NCBI RefSeq assembly: GCF_041359055.1
Contig: NZ_JBGJKZ010000002.1
Span: forward strand, 124,001 to 188,000
Source of the DNA: Paenalcaligenes hominis_A
GTDB taxonomy: Bacteria > Pseudomonadota > Gammaproteobacteria > Burkholderiales > Burkholderiaceae_B
Direction of reading: 5' to 3'
Length of the DNA: 64,000 nucleotides
Part shown: piece by piece, positions 17,952 to 27,144 of the stretch
Position numbering within the stretch: position 1 is the stretch's first letter
Layout: each line of letters starts with the position of its first letter
Notes under the pieces: model-generated
Seen by the model: only the letters and a program-made list of their open reading frames with translations
Databases searched by the model: none
Told to the model about the DNA's origin: nothing
Made by a program: the position numbers and the translations under genes

Positions 17952-18703
17952 GATGCCGTAGATGGAGTATCTATAGGGCCTAGGCGGGCGACAACGCGCC
18001 GCCAACGGTTTTGCAAGGTGGCGTTGACCTCACCCAAAGCCGTTTTAATAATCAGACCACCGGCGCTAATGGACGCATCGGCTTTGATGCGCCAGTGCGG
18101 ATGGTGGGCCAAATCTTCGGCCAGATGCGTAAGAATTAGGGCATGATCACTGGGGTGTACCAACACTGTCAGGCTTTGTTCAGTGTGCTCCTCGTCTTTA
18201 AGCAAGCGGGCCACTAGGGTTGCTACGTGTTCGGGGTGCTGGCGCAGCTCGTCTTGAAGCACTTGTTGCGCTATGTCTACTGCTAACTGTAATAGAGCTT
18301 GACCTACTTCTTCGTGCAGCTCAGCCAGTGCTGTGCTGGATTGGCCTACCAACAGCGCCAGTTGAGTGCACTCAGCTGCTGATTGTTGACTACCGGCCTG
18401 ATAGCCCTCGTTGTGGCCTTGTTGCACAGCAGCGGCATGTCCTGCTTCAAAACCCTCTGTATGGCCTTGGGCTTTGCCTTCTTGTAAGCCTTTATCGAAA
18501 CCCGCGGCATAGCCCTCAGCATGCCCTTGTTGGCGTGCGAGCTCTTTCAGTTCGGCCACCTCGGCCAAAATGGCCTCCATGTCGAGGGTTGGCTCGGGCT
18601 CGGCTTGGGTTTGGGCAGGCTGGCGCTCGGCATCCAAGGAGTCAATTTCCCAAGGACGCCAATCCAGATCTGCATACGGAGAGGGGGAGTCGTATTTAGA
18701 CAT
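17948..18703 (-). CDS. fliH: Flagellar export ATPase regulator FliH
   Basis: FliH links the FliI ATPase to FliN on the C ring. The 251-residue product has the conserved N-terminal DWRPWEIDSL segment. A repeat of GxxxG-type turns follows (GYAAGFDKGLQEGKAQG and GFEAGHAAAVQQGHNEG, about residues 65-105), the signature glycine ladder of FliH. The C-terminal V-ATPase-E-like domain ends in LGEVNATLQNRWRRVVARLG. It overlaps both fliG and fliI. Confidence 0.96.
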   Translation of the reverse strand: MSKYDSPSPYADLDWRPWEIDSLDAERQPAQTQAEPEPTLDMEAILAEVAELKELARQQGHAEGYAAGFDKGLQEGKAQGHTEGFEAGHAAAVQQGHNEGYQAGSQQSAAECTQLALLVGQSSTALAELHEEVGQALLQLAVDIAQQVLQDELRQHPEHVATLVARLLKDEEHTEQSLTVLVHPSDHALILTHLAEDLAHHPHWRIKADASISAGGLIIKTALGEVNATLQNRWRRVVARLGPIDTPSTAS

Positions 18704-19700
18704 ACTCGTCGCCCGCTGGGCCGTTTAGATTGATTTGACCTTCTTCGGCTAAGCGACGCGCCACTTCCACAATGGCTTTTTGTTCCTCTTCCACTTTGGA
18801 CATGCGTACCGGGCCTTGAGCAGCAATGTCTTCGCGCAACATATTAGCGGCACGGTTCGACATATTGCGGAAGAATTTCTCGCGTAGCTCGTCGGTAGTA
18901 CCTTTAAGGGCAATGGTAAGCGCGGTGGTTTCCACCTCTTTGAGAATAAGCTGAATTGCTATATCTTCCACATCTAAGAGGTTATCAAACACAAACATTT
19001 CTTCCACGATGCGATCGGTAAGGTCGGCATCCATGGTTTTAAGGCTGGTGATAATGGCCTCTTCGTGCGCCGTAGACATGTAGTTGATGATTTCGGCCGC
19101 TGTACGTGGCCCGCCCATTTTGCTGCGTTTGGCGCTTTGGCCTGCAAGCAATGAGTTCAATTCCTCAGTGAGCTCTTGGAGCGCATTGGGCTGAACCCCA
19201 CCAAAGGTAGCAATACGCAACACCACATCATCGCGTAAGCGTTCATTTAGCTCAATTAGCACGTCGGCAGCACGGTCACGTTCTAGGTGCACCAAAATGG
19301 TTGCAATAATTTGTGGGTGCTCATCTGCAATCAGCTCGGCCACACTGGTGGCGTCGAGCCAGTTCAACGCGTCAATGCCGGAACCTGTGCCGCGCTCGGC
19401 ATCCAAGATATCTTCGATAATGCCCGCGGCACGGTCTGTGCCTAGCGCTTTGTTTAATACAGAACGGATGTACTCGTTAGAGTCCAAGGTCACTGACATA
19501 AATTGGTCAGCCTCTTGGCGAAAGTCCTCAAGGACCTGATCCATGTCGTTGCGCGTTAGTTGAGTCAAGCTGGCCATGGCTGAACCTAGCTCTTGTACCT
19601 CTTTGGGGTTCAAGTACTTAAAGACTTCAGCGGCCGCATCTTCTCCGAGAGCCATCATTAAAATGGCACTGTCGCGCAGTTTATCCTCATTAGTTGTCAT
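18696..19700 (-). CDS. fliG: Flagellar motor switch protein FliG
   Basis: FliG couples the MS ring to the switch and contacts MotA. The 334-residue product shows the three FliG domains. The C-terminal torque helix is preserved (EKFFRNMSNRAANMLREDI) with its alternating charges, and the middle domain has EHPQIIATILVHLERDRAA. It starts 11 bases inside the fliF end and overlaps fliH by eight bases. Confidence 0.97.
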   Translation of the reverse strand: MTTNEDKLRDSAILMMALGEDAAAEVFKYLNPKEVQELGSAMASLTQLTRNDMDQVLEDFRQEADQFMSVTLDSNEYIRSVLNKALGTDRAAGIIEDILDAERGTGSGIDALNWLDATSVAELIADEHPQIIATILVHLERDRAADVLIELNERLRDDVVLRIATFGGVQPNALQELTEELNSLLAGQSAKRSKMGGPRTAAEIINYMSTAHEEAIITSLKTMDADLTDRIVEEMFVFDNLLDVEDIAIQLILKEVETTALTIALKGTTDELREKFFRNMSNRAANMLREDIAAQGPVRMSKVEEEQKAIVEVARRLAEEGQINLNGPAGDEYV

Positions 19701-21375
19701 CTTTATCTTCTTTATTCATCCAAGCGCGTAATACCATGGCAACAGCACGAGGGTCTTTTTCTGCCATAAGTCGAGCGGTACCAATATTGTCTTCGTAGCG
19801 GTTGATTTCTGCTGCACGCTCTTTGGCTGCTTTTTGACGCTCAACGTTTTCTTCGGCCTCTAGGCGCATGGTTTGCGCTTGAAGACGCGCTTGAATTAGC
19901 CCCTGAATAATGGGGTTAATCACAATACGCCAGAAGGCAAAGAACAAGATGGCGATGACAAGGTATTTAAACAAGGTCATAGCAGCCTCGATGTAGGTGT
20001 TGTTTTTCCAGAAAGGCACACTGTGATCTTCTGGCTCGCTAAAGCGACTGTTTACGACGCTAATACTGTCACCGCGCTCGGCGGAATAGCCAACGGCTTG
20101 CATCACTAACGAGCGGATGCTTTCTAGCTCCTCGTCGGACAGAGCTTGGTATTCCTTATCTACATAACGATGATTAATCACCACGGCGATGGATAAGCGT
20201 TTTAGTTCGCCTACCGCCCCTTTTACATGGCTGATGGTGCGATCCACTTCGTAGTTGGTGGTGACATCTGTACGCGCGTTGCCCGATGGGGAGATAAGCT
20301 TGGCCTGTGCCTCTAGTTGGGACAGACGCGTATCCAATTCAGTAGAAGCAACGGGCTCTTCTGTTTCGTCTGCGGCATCAGGTGCGGTGGCATTTTCATC
20401 CACAATCGGGGCTACCGGATCAAGTGGCGGTTGGTTTGTTAATGCACCGGGTACCCCTTGGGGGTTCGTGTTGGTGTTGTTGAGCGCCACGCTACTTTGC
20501 TCGCTGCGTACTGCGGCTTCACCCGGTTTTTGGTTAGGTCTATAAACTTCGGACGTTTGTTCGCGAGCAGAAAAATCGATGTCAGCGCTGACTTGGGCGC
20601 GCACATTGCCTGTACCCAATAGAGGGTTGAGCAAGGTCATAATACGCTGTACCGCGCGGTGTTCAATATCGGTGGTGAAATCACGCTGCGCACTGTTTGA
20701 CCCTGCTTGTCCGCTTGGTGCTGTGAGTAAACGACCGTCTTGATCCACCACCGATACGTTGTCAGCAGATAATGACGGCACACTGGACGAAACCAACCAC
20801 TGAATAGCAGAGACCTGGCTTTCAGATAGGGTGCGCCCAGCATACAGGGTTAATAACACCGATGCGGTGGGGGCTTGGCGATCACGTACAAACAAAGTTT
20901 CTCGGGGTATAGCTAGATGCACCCGAGCGTCTTGGACGGCATGCACGGCCCCAATTGAGCTGGCGAGCTCGCCCTCGAGCGCACGTTGATAGGTGACCTG
21001 TTCGGTGAACTGGCTGGCCCCAAAACGTGCTTGATCCAGTAGCTCAAAGCCCACATTGCCCCCTCGGGGTAGGCCCTGACCAGCTAGCTGCATACGGACT
21101 TCGTGTACACGGTCTTTGGGGATAAGAATCGCACTGCCATTATCAGAAAACTGATAGGGCACATTCATTTGACCAAGTGCTGTAACGATGGCACCCCCGT
21201 CTCTGTCATCCAAATTGGAAAACAGCACACTATAGTCTGGCGAGCGAGACCAAAGAGCAGCCACAAGCACTAAAGCAACCACGCCCGCCGCACCGGCAAT
21301 TTGTGCGGTGCGGGGGAGATTGCGTAAAAAATCTAAGCCGGGGACTCGGTTAATGGTTGAGGAGGCCTGGCTCAT
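19690..21375 (-). CDS. fliF: Flagellar MS-ring protein FliF
   Basis: FliF forms the MS ring in the inner membrane, the base of the whole structure. The 561-residue protein has two membrane segments (about residues 27-45 and 460-480), the YscJ-like ring-building motifs (DYSVLFSNLDDRDGGAIV and HEVRMQLAGQGLPRGG) and a C-terminal cytoplasmic tail that binds FliG. It leads the fliFGHIJK-LMNOPQR gene string. Confidence 0.97.
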   Translation of the reverse strand: MSQASSTINRVPGLDFLRNLPRTAQIAGAAGVVALVLVAALWSRSPDYSVLFSNLDDRDGGAIVTALGQMNVPYQFSDNGSAILIPKDRVHEVRMQLAGQGLPRGGNVGFELLDQARFGASQFTEQVTYQRALEGELASSIGAVHAVQDARVHLAIPRETLFVRDRQAPTASVLLTLYAGRTLSESQVSAIQWLVSSSVPSLSADNVSVVDQDGRLLTAPSGQAGSNSAQRDFTTDIEHRAVQRIMTLLNPLLGTGNVRAQVSADIDFSAREQTSEVYRPNQKPGEAAVRSEQSSVALNNTNTNPQGVPGALTNQPPLDPVAPIVDENATAPDAADETEEPVASTELDTRLSQLEAQAKLISPSGNARTDVTTNYEVDRTISHVKGAVGELKRLSIAVVINHRYVDKEYQALSDEELESIRSLVMQAVGYSAERGDSISVVNSRFSEPEDHSVPFWKNNTYIEAAMTLFKYLVIAILFFAFWRIVINPIIQGLIQARLQAQTMRLEAEENVERQKAAKERAAEINRYEDNIGTARLMAEKDPRAVAMVLRAWMNKEDKDDN

Positions 21376-21484
21376 TTAGGGTCTCGCAAAGTCATGTTTT
21401 GATACCATGGTGGCATGGAATGTAGTGAAACGTAAGAAATAATCAGATACACAATTAGGCAAAAAAGAGGCAGCGCAATTTTTA

Positions 21485-21820
21485 TTAAACTGGCATGCTC
21501 GAGACGGTTTTATAGGCCTCGACCAGACGATTGCGCATTTGTAATGTGGTTTGAAAAGCCAAGCTGGCTTTTTGCGTATCGATCATGACGTCGTTTAACG
21601 AGACACCGGTTGTGCCTGACACAAAGGCTTCAGCCTGCATGTTGGCATGATTTTGGGTGGCGGCTAATTTATTTAGACTGCGTTGCAGTTCCACTGCAAA
21701 GCTTTGGTTTGAGCCTACAGGTCCAGCGTTAACAGACCGAGTCTGATTGGCGGCCACGTCGGCCACACTGCGCATTTGAGATAACACAGCGTCGATGGCA
21801 GAAAGAGAAGATGGGGTCAT
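21485..21820 (-). CDS. fliE: Hook-basal body adaptor FliE
   Basis: FliE joins the MS ring and export gate to the proximal rod. The 111-residue product is the usual size. It has the conserved C-terminal block VSLNDVMIDTQKASLAFQ followed by TTLQMRNRLVEAYKTV. It is separated from fliF by 109 bp and from the upstream FlhB-like gene by 127 bp, so it may have its own promoter, although I could not define one. Confidence 0.95.
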   Translation of the reverse strand: MTPSSLSAIDAVLSQMRSVADVAANQTRSVNAGPVGSNQSFAVELQRSLNKLAATQNHANMQAEAFVSGTTGVSLNDVMIDTQKASLAFQTTLQMRNRLVEAYKTVSSMPV

Positions 21821-21947
21821 ATCGCTAATTCGTAGAAAATCAGTAACCTAGTTTAAGCATAGGTTTGCTCTACGACATAATGTACAGTCAGATGTGTCTA
21901 CCTAAGCCGTTTATTAAACGTCAAAAACCAAGGCTTTTTACGCCTTA

Positions 21948-22283
21948 TCATTTTTTAACAGTTGGATTAGGTGTGGTGGAAAGAGATGCAGGGCCAAGTA
22001 AATGTTCAAACTCGGGGTCATTCGAGTCCAAAGCATAAAGCCAAGCCAACAATTCTGCAATCACTAGATACAATTCTGGGGGAATATGTTGATCTAAATC
22101 TAATTGCATCAGCAAGCCCACCAGTTCACGCGATTCATGCACATACAAATCATGCTCTTGGGCGGTAGCAATAATGGCATCGGCCACGTGACCATAACCT
22201 TTGGCGACCACGCGCGGGGCTTGATCGAGCGACGGGTCGTAACGCAACGCGACGGCATGGTTAGGAGGGGTAGGTTTAGTCAT
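21948..22283 (-). CDS. FlhB cytoplasmic-tail paralogue (FlhX/YscU-C type)
   Basis: The 111-residue soluble protein matches only the C-terminal part of FlhB that follows the autocleavage site: AVALRYDPSLDQAPRVVAKG, then AQEHDLYVHESRELVGLLMQ and a closing helix with PPELYLVIAELLAWLY. It has no membrane helices. The cleavage motif NPTH is replaced by PPNH right before AVALRYD, so the protein mimics the already cleaved tail. The start at 22283 overlaps the stop of the FliK-like gene by eight bases. It probably modulates export specificity; that is inference. Confidence 0.9.
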   Translation of the reverse strand: MTKPTPPNHAVALRYDPSLDQAPRVVAKGYGHVADAIIATAQEHDLYVHESRELVGLLMQLDLDQHIPPELYLVIAELLAWLYALDSNDPEFEHLLGPASLSTTPNPTVKK

Positions 22284-23478
22284 ACGCGTGTGAATAATCG
22301 TCTGGGGTCGCGTATAACGGGTCTTCACGCAACACGTGAAGTTGTTGAATAGCAATGCCCTGGGCTTCGAGCCTATCTACCAAAGGGGCCAAGTGCTGTT
22401 TTAGCGTTTCACTGGCATTGGGGGCTTCAATTTGAATGCGCACCGTTTGGTTGTGAATATGCAGCCGTGCTTGAACAGTGCCCAAGGTGGGCAGCTCTAA
22501 TTTCAAACGGCTTTGCCACGGGGTGTCGTCCTCGTCGTGCAACGTATTAGTAGCCTGCTCGTCCTCGTCCTCACGACGACGCTGGATTTCTAAATCCATG
22601 GGTACCCCAGGCCAGGCTTCGCCACGCCAGTTAAAAGTTTGATTGGCGAGCACCTCGAGTTGCTGGCGCACTAATTGTTGCGTGGATGGGTCAATGCCGG
22701 ATTGTTGCAGGCTGGTTGCCGGTGCGTCTTTGGCTGCTGCTGACATGGTTTGGGATTGACTCGCAGCGCTCAGCGTTTTGGTCTGTGCTTGTGGCTGGTT
22801 TTGCAAGCTTTCGGGAGTGATTAAACCTTTTACGAGCTGGGCCAGTTTTGACTCGTAAAACAAGCCACTTTCAGACACCGTTTGTTGTAAGGCGTGTGCC
22901 ATGGTGTGGCTAACTTGTTGCGCTGCACTGGGTGTGCTTGCCAACGAACTAAGAAGCTGAGCTAATGGGTTCGAGCCAGTCTGCGGGGTATGGGGGGCTA
23001 AGGGGCTAGTGGTAGCCAGCCCGCTGCCGGTGGTTGCAGCAGTACCAGCATGCGCAGTGGTTTGGGTGCTCGAAGCCGAAGGATGCAGAAACTGTGCTGA
23101 GAGCAAAGGGCGTTGTCCTTGCACGGGTTGATAGGCGTATTGGGTTAATAGCGCCAAAATGGTGCGCGCCGTTTTACCTAAAGTGGTAGGTGCGGATGGT
23201 GTAAAGCGATGATCCGTGTATTTTTGAAGTTGGTTTTCCAGCCGCGCATCGCTGCGCCCGTGGAGGCGCGATGTGTTTTGCTGATTGGCTTTGTCTACTG
23301 TTTCGCGCGTAGAGCGTGCGGTAGAGGTATCACTGTGGATGAGGCGCTGAATGGACTGCGTATGGCGTAGCGCATCTGGGTGAGCACCGGTTCGGTGCTG
23401 GGTGGTTTGGCTAATACCCAGCGCCGAATCCAAGCGCTGCACTAATAAATTGCCCAGCGTCGATGGACCGATGCTCAT
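22276..23478 (-). CDS. Second FliK-like protein with C-terminal Flg_hook domain
   Basis: A 400-residue protein with a long disordered Ser/Thr/Gln/His-rich N-terminal part. The C-terminal domain (about residues 310-395) reads WQSRLKLELPTLGTVQARLH and QTVRIQIEAPNASETLKQHL, which fits the hook-length control fold. It is translationally coupled to the FlhB-tail paralogue and lies next to fliT, as in Bordetella relatives. It may partner the paralogue in substrate switching. The classical fliK is at 14819-16051, so which of the two measures the hook cannot be settled here. Confidence 0.8.
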   Translation of the reverse strand: MSIGPSTLGNLLVQRLDSALGISQTTQHRTGAHPDALRHTQSIQRLIHSDTSTARSTRETVDKANQQNTSRLHGRSDARLENQLQKYTDHRFTPSAPTTLGKTARTILALLTQYAYQPVQGQRPLLSAQFLHPSASSTQTTAHAGTAATTGSGLATTSPLAPHTPQTGSNPLAQLLSSLASTPSAAQQVSHTMAHALQQTVSESGLFYESKLAQLVKGLITPESLQNQPQAQTKTLSAASQSQTMSAAAKDAPATSLQQSGIDPSTQQLVRQQLEVLANQTFNWRGEAWPGVPMDLEIQRRREDEDEQATNTLHDEDDTPWQSRLKLELPTLGTVQARLHIHNQTVRIQIEAPNASETLKQHLAPLVDRLEAQGIAIQQLHVLREDPLYATPDDYSHAYD

Positions 23479-23810
23479 GCGCTATAGGTGGGCGAACAGT
23501 AAGCATTCACCACCGACTGCTGGCGTTTCATGTCGCCCAAAATGTGTCCTAAACGACGTAGCTCAGGTTCCGCCAAAAGCCGAATTTCGGCATCGTCCTC
23601 GAGGATTTTAGTTAGCAAATCTCGTCGAGCATGGCGCTCTGCTTGGTTGAGTTCAGTTAAGGCCTTTAGATGCTCTACTGCTTGTATGTATTCTTGGCTA
23701 AGAGCAATGACTTGCCCCCATTGCTGTCGACGTGCCTCGTCAAGCATACGATGGCTGAGATCGGCAATGACTTGGTATTGTTGCAGGGTGACAGAGGGTG
23801 AGCTGGGCAT
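23475..23810 (-). CDS. fliT: Flagellar chaperone FliT
   Basis: FliT chaperones the cap protein FliD. The 111-residue all-helical product has a FliT-like pattern: YQVIADLSHRMLDEARRQQW, then EDDAEIRLLAEPELRRLGHI. It lies directly downstream of fliS and overlaps the FliK-like gene by four bases. The family is weakly conserved; position after fliD-fliS supports the call. Confidence 0.87.
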   Translation of the reverse strand: MPSSPSVTLQQYQVIADLSHRMLDEARRQQWGQVIALSQEYIQAVEHLKALTELNQAERHARRDLLTKILEDDAEIRLLAEPELRRLGHILGDMKRQQSVVNAYCSPTYSA

Positions 23811-23838
23811 ATAGGTATACCTTTACAAATAAAATCCA

Positions 23839-24252
23839 CTATTTCTTAGTGGCCTCTCGCCATGTTTCCAATAGCGAGGTCAGCATGGACTCAGCGATGT
23901 CCAAGCGCGCTTTGTCGCTGTGGAGATTCGCTTGCATTAGGTGATAGAGGATAAGGTCGTAAGCATGTAACAGATGCTCTGCGACCTCGCCGCCTTTTTC
24001 TTTGTCGAGCGCCGACTTGAGACCGGTATCAACAATATCGATGGCTTTGGAAATAGCCTGACCGCGTTCGGCGATTTGGTTGTTTTCGAGATGAATTTTG
24101 GCCTTGATCACGGCAACCCGAGCGCCATCTAGCAATAGCGTGATCAGTTCCTCGGGGCTAGCACTGAGGACTTGAGTTTCTAAGCCGATATTGGAATACG
24201 ACTGAGCGGTAGGGCGGCCACCTGGGCCGCGGCGTAAAGCAGAATAAGTCAT
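23839..24252 (-). CDS. fliS: Flagellin export chaperone FliS
   Basis: FliS binds the flagellin C terminus and prevents premature polymerisation. The 137-residue product has the family core: a YSNIGLETQVLSASPEELIT start, LLDGARVAVIKAKIHLEN, and a closing helix ending LLETWREATKK. It overlaps fliD by one base. It presumably serves the flagellins at 27.1-34.0 kb. Confidence 0.96.
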   Translation of the reverse strand: MTYSALRRGPGGRPTAQSYSNIGLETQVLSASPEELITLLLDGARVAVIKAKIHLENNQIAERGQAISKAIDIVDTGLKSALDKEKGGEVAEHLLHAYDLILYHLMQANLHSDKARLDIAESMLTSLLETWREATKK

Positions 24253-25646
24253 TACTTGTTATCACTACTGTTCATGTTGCCTAACATAGAAAGCTGCTGG
24301 GTCAGGTAGTTGCTGATGCCACTCATTTGGTTCATCATTACATCGAGTTGACTAAATTGGCGACGATAGTTTTCCATTTTGGCATCAATACGTTCGGACG
24401 TGGCCTCGTATTGTTTTTCTAGGTCTTTAATTGTTCGGTTTAGCCCGTCGGTGGCGTTTTGGATAAAACCATTGGACTTGATGTATTCGTTGGCGACCTT
24501 GTCCACATTTTGGCCTACGCCATTGGCACCGCTTAAAAACTCGGTTACATCGCCTAGGTGATCGCGCACTGCTTCGGTAAGCTTTTCCTCGTCAATTTCT
24601 AATTTGCCTGTTTTGTAATCGCTGGTGATACCTAGGTCGGCTAGGCTGTGAATATCGCCCACACCGGACGCGCTGTTTAATGCGCTGCGTACTTGGTTTT
24701 CTACACGACGTACTAAAGAGTCACCCGTTAACGCACTGCTGCTTTCGTTTTCCACATCAAACGAGGTTTGTGCTTTGATGGTGTCTAGTAGGCTGTTGTA
24801 GGCTTTTACGAAGTCCTTGACGGCATCAATTGCCACGGAGTCATCGCGCGTGATGTCAATTTTGACTGCTTCACCATCTGCTGGCAAGGTCTTCAGGTCT
24901 AGCGTGACGCCCTCGACTACGTCTTTAAGGGTATTGCTTTGGCTGGTGATCTGAATGCCGTTAATGGTGGCTTGGGCATTGGTGGCGGCAGTGGTTTCCT
25001 GGTAGTTGCTTGTAGAGTCTGCGGCGTCATACGCCAAAATACCATTGAGGTCGTCGTTGCCGGTGACCTTGATTTCCTTAATGCTGGCCTCGGTGCCAGT
25101 GTCTTTGGCCGTTAACATTAGGCGATAAGGAGAATCGGAGCCGTCATTGACCAGCGTGGCTTGTACCCCTAGATCGGGATTAGCATTGATGGTTTTCATC
25201 AGACCCTCGAGCGAGGTGTCATCGCCCAAATCAATGGTGACAGGGTCTTCGCCGTTGTTGAGTTCAATACTGAGCTGCCCACCTGTGCCAATTTTGTCAG
25301 TGCGACTGGCTTGGCCGGCTAGAGCAAGAGACTGTTGCGTGGCTAGTTTAATATCCGTCAGCGTATACGAGCCTGCTACCGCATTTTTTTCAACCTTGAC
25401 CCCAATTGCCTCGTTGGAGGAAGTGCCTTTTAGGGCACCGTATTTTTCTGTTTTGGTTAACGCCTGAGAGGCTTTTTGGAGGTCGGTCAGTGACCCCTTG
25501 ATAATGCCATAACCCGATAGGCGCGCCTCGGAAATGACCTGACGCTGCTGGATTAACACCAAAGGTTGATTCTCGCTTTTGCGAATATCACTGAGAAGTT
25601 GGTCTAGAGGTAAGCCTGAACCTACCCCTATGGAAGAAATAGCCAT
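24252..25646 (-). CDS. fliD: Filament cap protein FliD (HAP2)
   Basis: FliD caps the filament and folds incoming flagellin. The 464-residue product has the HAP2 N-terminal domain (IGVGSGLPLDQLLSDIRKSE), repeated beta-rich middle domains, and the C-terminal coiled part with YRRQFSQLDVMMNQMSGISN then YLTQQL. AGGAG precedes the ATG by eight bases. The gene lies 116 bp after flaG, so it may be read through from the sigma-28 promoter before flaG. Confidence 0.96.
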   Translation of the reverse strand: MAISSIGVGSGLPLDQLLSDIRKSENQPLVLIQQRQVISEARLSGYGIIKGSLTDLQKASQALTKTEKYGALKGTSSNEAIGVKVEKNAVAGSYTLTDIKLATQQSLALAGQASRTDKIGTGGQLSIELNNGEDPVTIDLGDDTSLEGLMKTINANPDLGVQATLVNDGSDSPYRLMLTAKDTGTEASIKEIKVTGNDDLNGILAYDAADSTSNYQETTAATNAQATINGIQITSQSNTLKDVVEGVTLDLKTLPADGEAVKIDITRDDSVAIDAVKDFVKAYNSLLDTIKAQTSFDVENESSSALTGDSLVRRVENQVRSALNSASGVGDIHSLADLGITSDYKTGKLEIDEEKLTEAVRDHLGDVTEFLSGANGVGQNVDKVANEYIKSNGFIQNATDGLNRTIKDLEKQYEATSERIDAKMENYRRQFSQLDVMMNQMSGISNYLTQQLSMLGNMNSSDNK

Positions 25647-25762
25647 GATTTAATGCTCCTGTCCTTCATAGTATGCCTTAATTACGGCTGGATTAAAGGC
25701 AATGAGTATGCAGAGAACTGACGGTTGTTTGCGTTTATTCGCTTGCATACTAAGATAATACG

Positions 25763-26191
25763 TTAGGCTTTGGTGTTAATGCCATTACCTTGAAATTGGG
25801 CGATCATTTTGGAAATGTGTAATACCGCCTCGGAGGGCACAGCCCGAATGACCTCGCCAGACTCGTTGTCAACCAATGACACCACCAAACGTTGGGTATC
25901 GGGGTCTATGTCGAAACGCACCCCCGTCGTCCATGGTTTTAAGCTGTTGTTCAGCTGCTCTAGGGCTTTGTCTAACGAGCTTTGAGGGGGATCAATAATA
26001 TCGCCCATGGGTTTGCGCAAAGGCCAAGTTTGTGGCGGTTTGGGGTGTTTTTGCCCTTGGGCTTGAGTTTCGACCTGATTGCTAGCGTTGACGTGTGCAT
26101 CCACGTTAATGGCTTGTGTTTCCTGTTGACTATCAAGCTGAGCAGCCACAGAAACAGTGGCGGCAAGCTGAGATGCTATGGGGTTTACCAT
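25763..26191 (-). CDS. flaG: FlaG family protein
   Basis: FlaG-family proteins influence filament length and often precede fliD. The start at 26191 has AGGAG six bases upstream and gives 142 residues; the frame is open to 26233 but no ribosome site supports that. The C-terminal FlaG core is clear: LKPWTTGVRFDIDPDTQRLV, VSLVDNESGEVIRAVPSE and a final MIAQFQGNGINTKA. The first half is a variable Gln/Ala-rich tail. Confidence 0.93.
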   Translation of the reverse strand: MVNPIASQLAATVSVAAQLDSQQETQAINVDAHVNASNQVETQAQGQKHPKPPQTWPLRKPMGDIIDPPQSSLDKALEQLNNSLKPWTTGVRFDIDPDTQRLVVSLVDNESGEVIRAVPSEAVLHISKMIAQFQGNGINTKA

Positions 26192-26249
26192 GGTAGGCTC
26201 CTGGTCAAATGAGAGCTGGGCCATCGTGCCCAATACACTATTTACTCAG

Positions 26250-26276
26250 TTAACGGCAGCGTCTAAAAAGAATTTA
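26250..26276 (-). promoter_or_regulatory. Sigma-28 promoter of flaG
   Basis: On the - strand the -35 box is TAAATTCT (26269-26276), the spacer is exactly 11 bp and the -10 box is GCCGTTAA (26250-26257). The -10 matches the sigma-28 consensus GCCGATAA at seven of eight positions and the -35 matches at six of eight. The predicted start near 26243 leaves a leader of about 52 bases before flaG. Confidence 0.82.
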
Positions 26277-26374
26277 GCATAGTGAGGCAAGACCTAAGCT
26301 AAGCGTGAAACTAGGCGCTGTTTTGCATTATTAAGCCCACGGGTTTCAGGCATAATAGTGTAAGGGATCTTATT

Positions 26375-27142
26375 TTGCGTTTTTCTATGTTCAAGTCTGA
26401 AGAAAATTTAATTGCTCATTATGCGCCAATGGTGCGCCGCCAGGCTTTGCAAATGCTGGCACGGCTGCCCGCTAGCGTAGAGCTAGACGATTTAATGCAG
26501 GCTGGCATGATGGGGCTATTAGATGCCGTGCGGCGCTACCAACAAATGGCCGATGCGCAGTTTGAAACCTATGCCATCACACGTATTCGTGGCTCGATGC
26601 TAGACGAGCTACGCAGCCAAGACTGGCTGCCGCGTAGCGTACGCTCAAAATCCCGCCAAATTGAAACCGCGGTGGCCCAGTTGCGGCAACGCCTATTAGC
26701 CGAACCCACTGATCAAGACATTGCTAACGAGCTAGAACTGTCTTTAGACGAGTATTACGTGCTGCTTGAAGACGCAGCCGGGGTACAAATTTTGTCGTAC
26801 GAAGACCTAGTGCATCGTGGCGAAGACCGCGATGGCGACGCCTTAGATTTTTTACAGGCAGAAACCGAAACCCACGACAATCCATTACAGCTGTTGATGT
26901 CCAAAGAATTGCGCCACGTAATTATCGAGGCGCTGGATTTGCTACCTGAGCGGGAAAAACTGCTCTTTGCCTTGCAGTTCCAAGAGGATCTAAACCAAAA
27001 AGAAATTGCAGCGGTTATGGATATCACCGAAGGGCGGGTATCGCAGCTTCGCTCTCAGGCTATTGCCCGTATTCGTAGTCACCTAAAGGCTTCTAGCTGG
27101 CAGCAGCGCCCCAACGACATACCTGATCACCATTTGCTTTAA
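26375..27142 (+). CDS. fliA: Flagellar sigma factor FliA (sigma-28)
   Basis: FliA directs transcription of late flagellar and chemotaxis genes. The 255-residue product has sigma regions 2-4: VELDDLMQAGMMGLLDAVRR, RGSMLDELRSQDWLPRSVR, and the C-terminal ITEGRVSQLRSQAIARIR helix-turn-helix. I place the start at the TTG at 26375 because AAGGGA lies seven bases before it; the ATG at 26387 is 19 bases from that site. It is divergent from flaG and convergent with the mini-flagellin gene. Confidence 0.96.
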   Translation: MRFSMFKSEENLIAHYAPMVRRQALQMLARLPASVELDDLMQAGMMGLLDAVRRYQQMADAQFETYAITRIRGSMLDELRSQDWLPRSVRSKSRQIETAVAQLRQRLLAEPTDQDIANELELSLDEYYVLLEDAAGVQILSYEDLVHRGEDRDGDALDFLQAETETHDNPLQLLMSKELRHVIIEALDLLPEREKLLFALQFQEDLNQKEIAAVMDITEGRVSQLRSQAIARIRSHLKASSWQQRPNDIPDHHLL

Positions 27143-27144
27143 TC

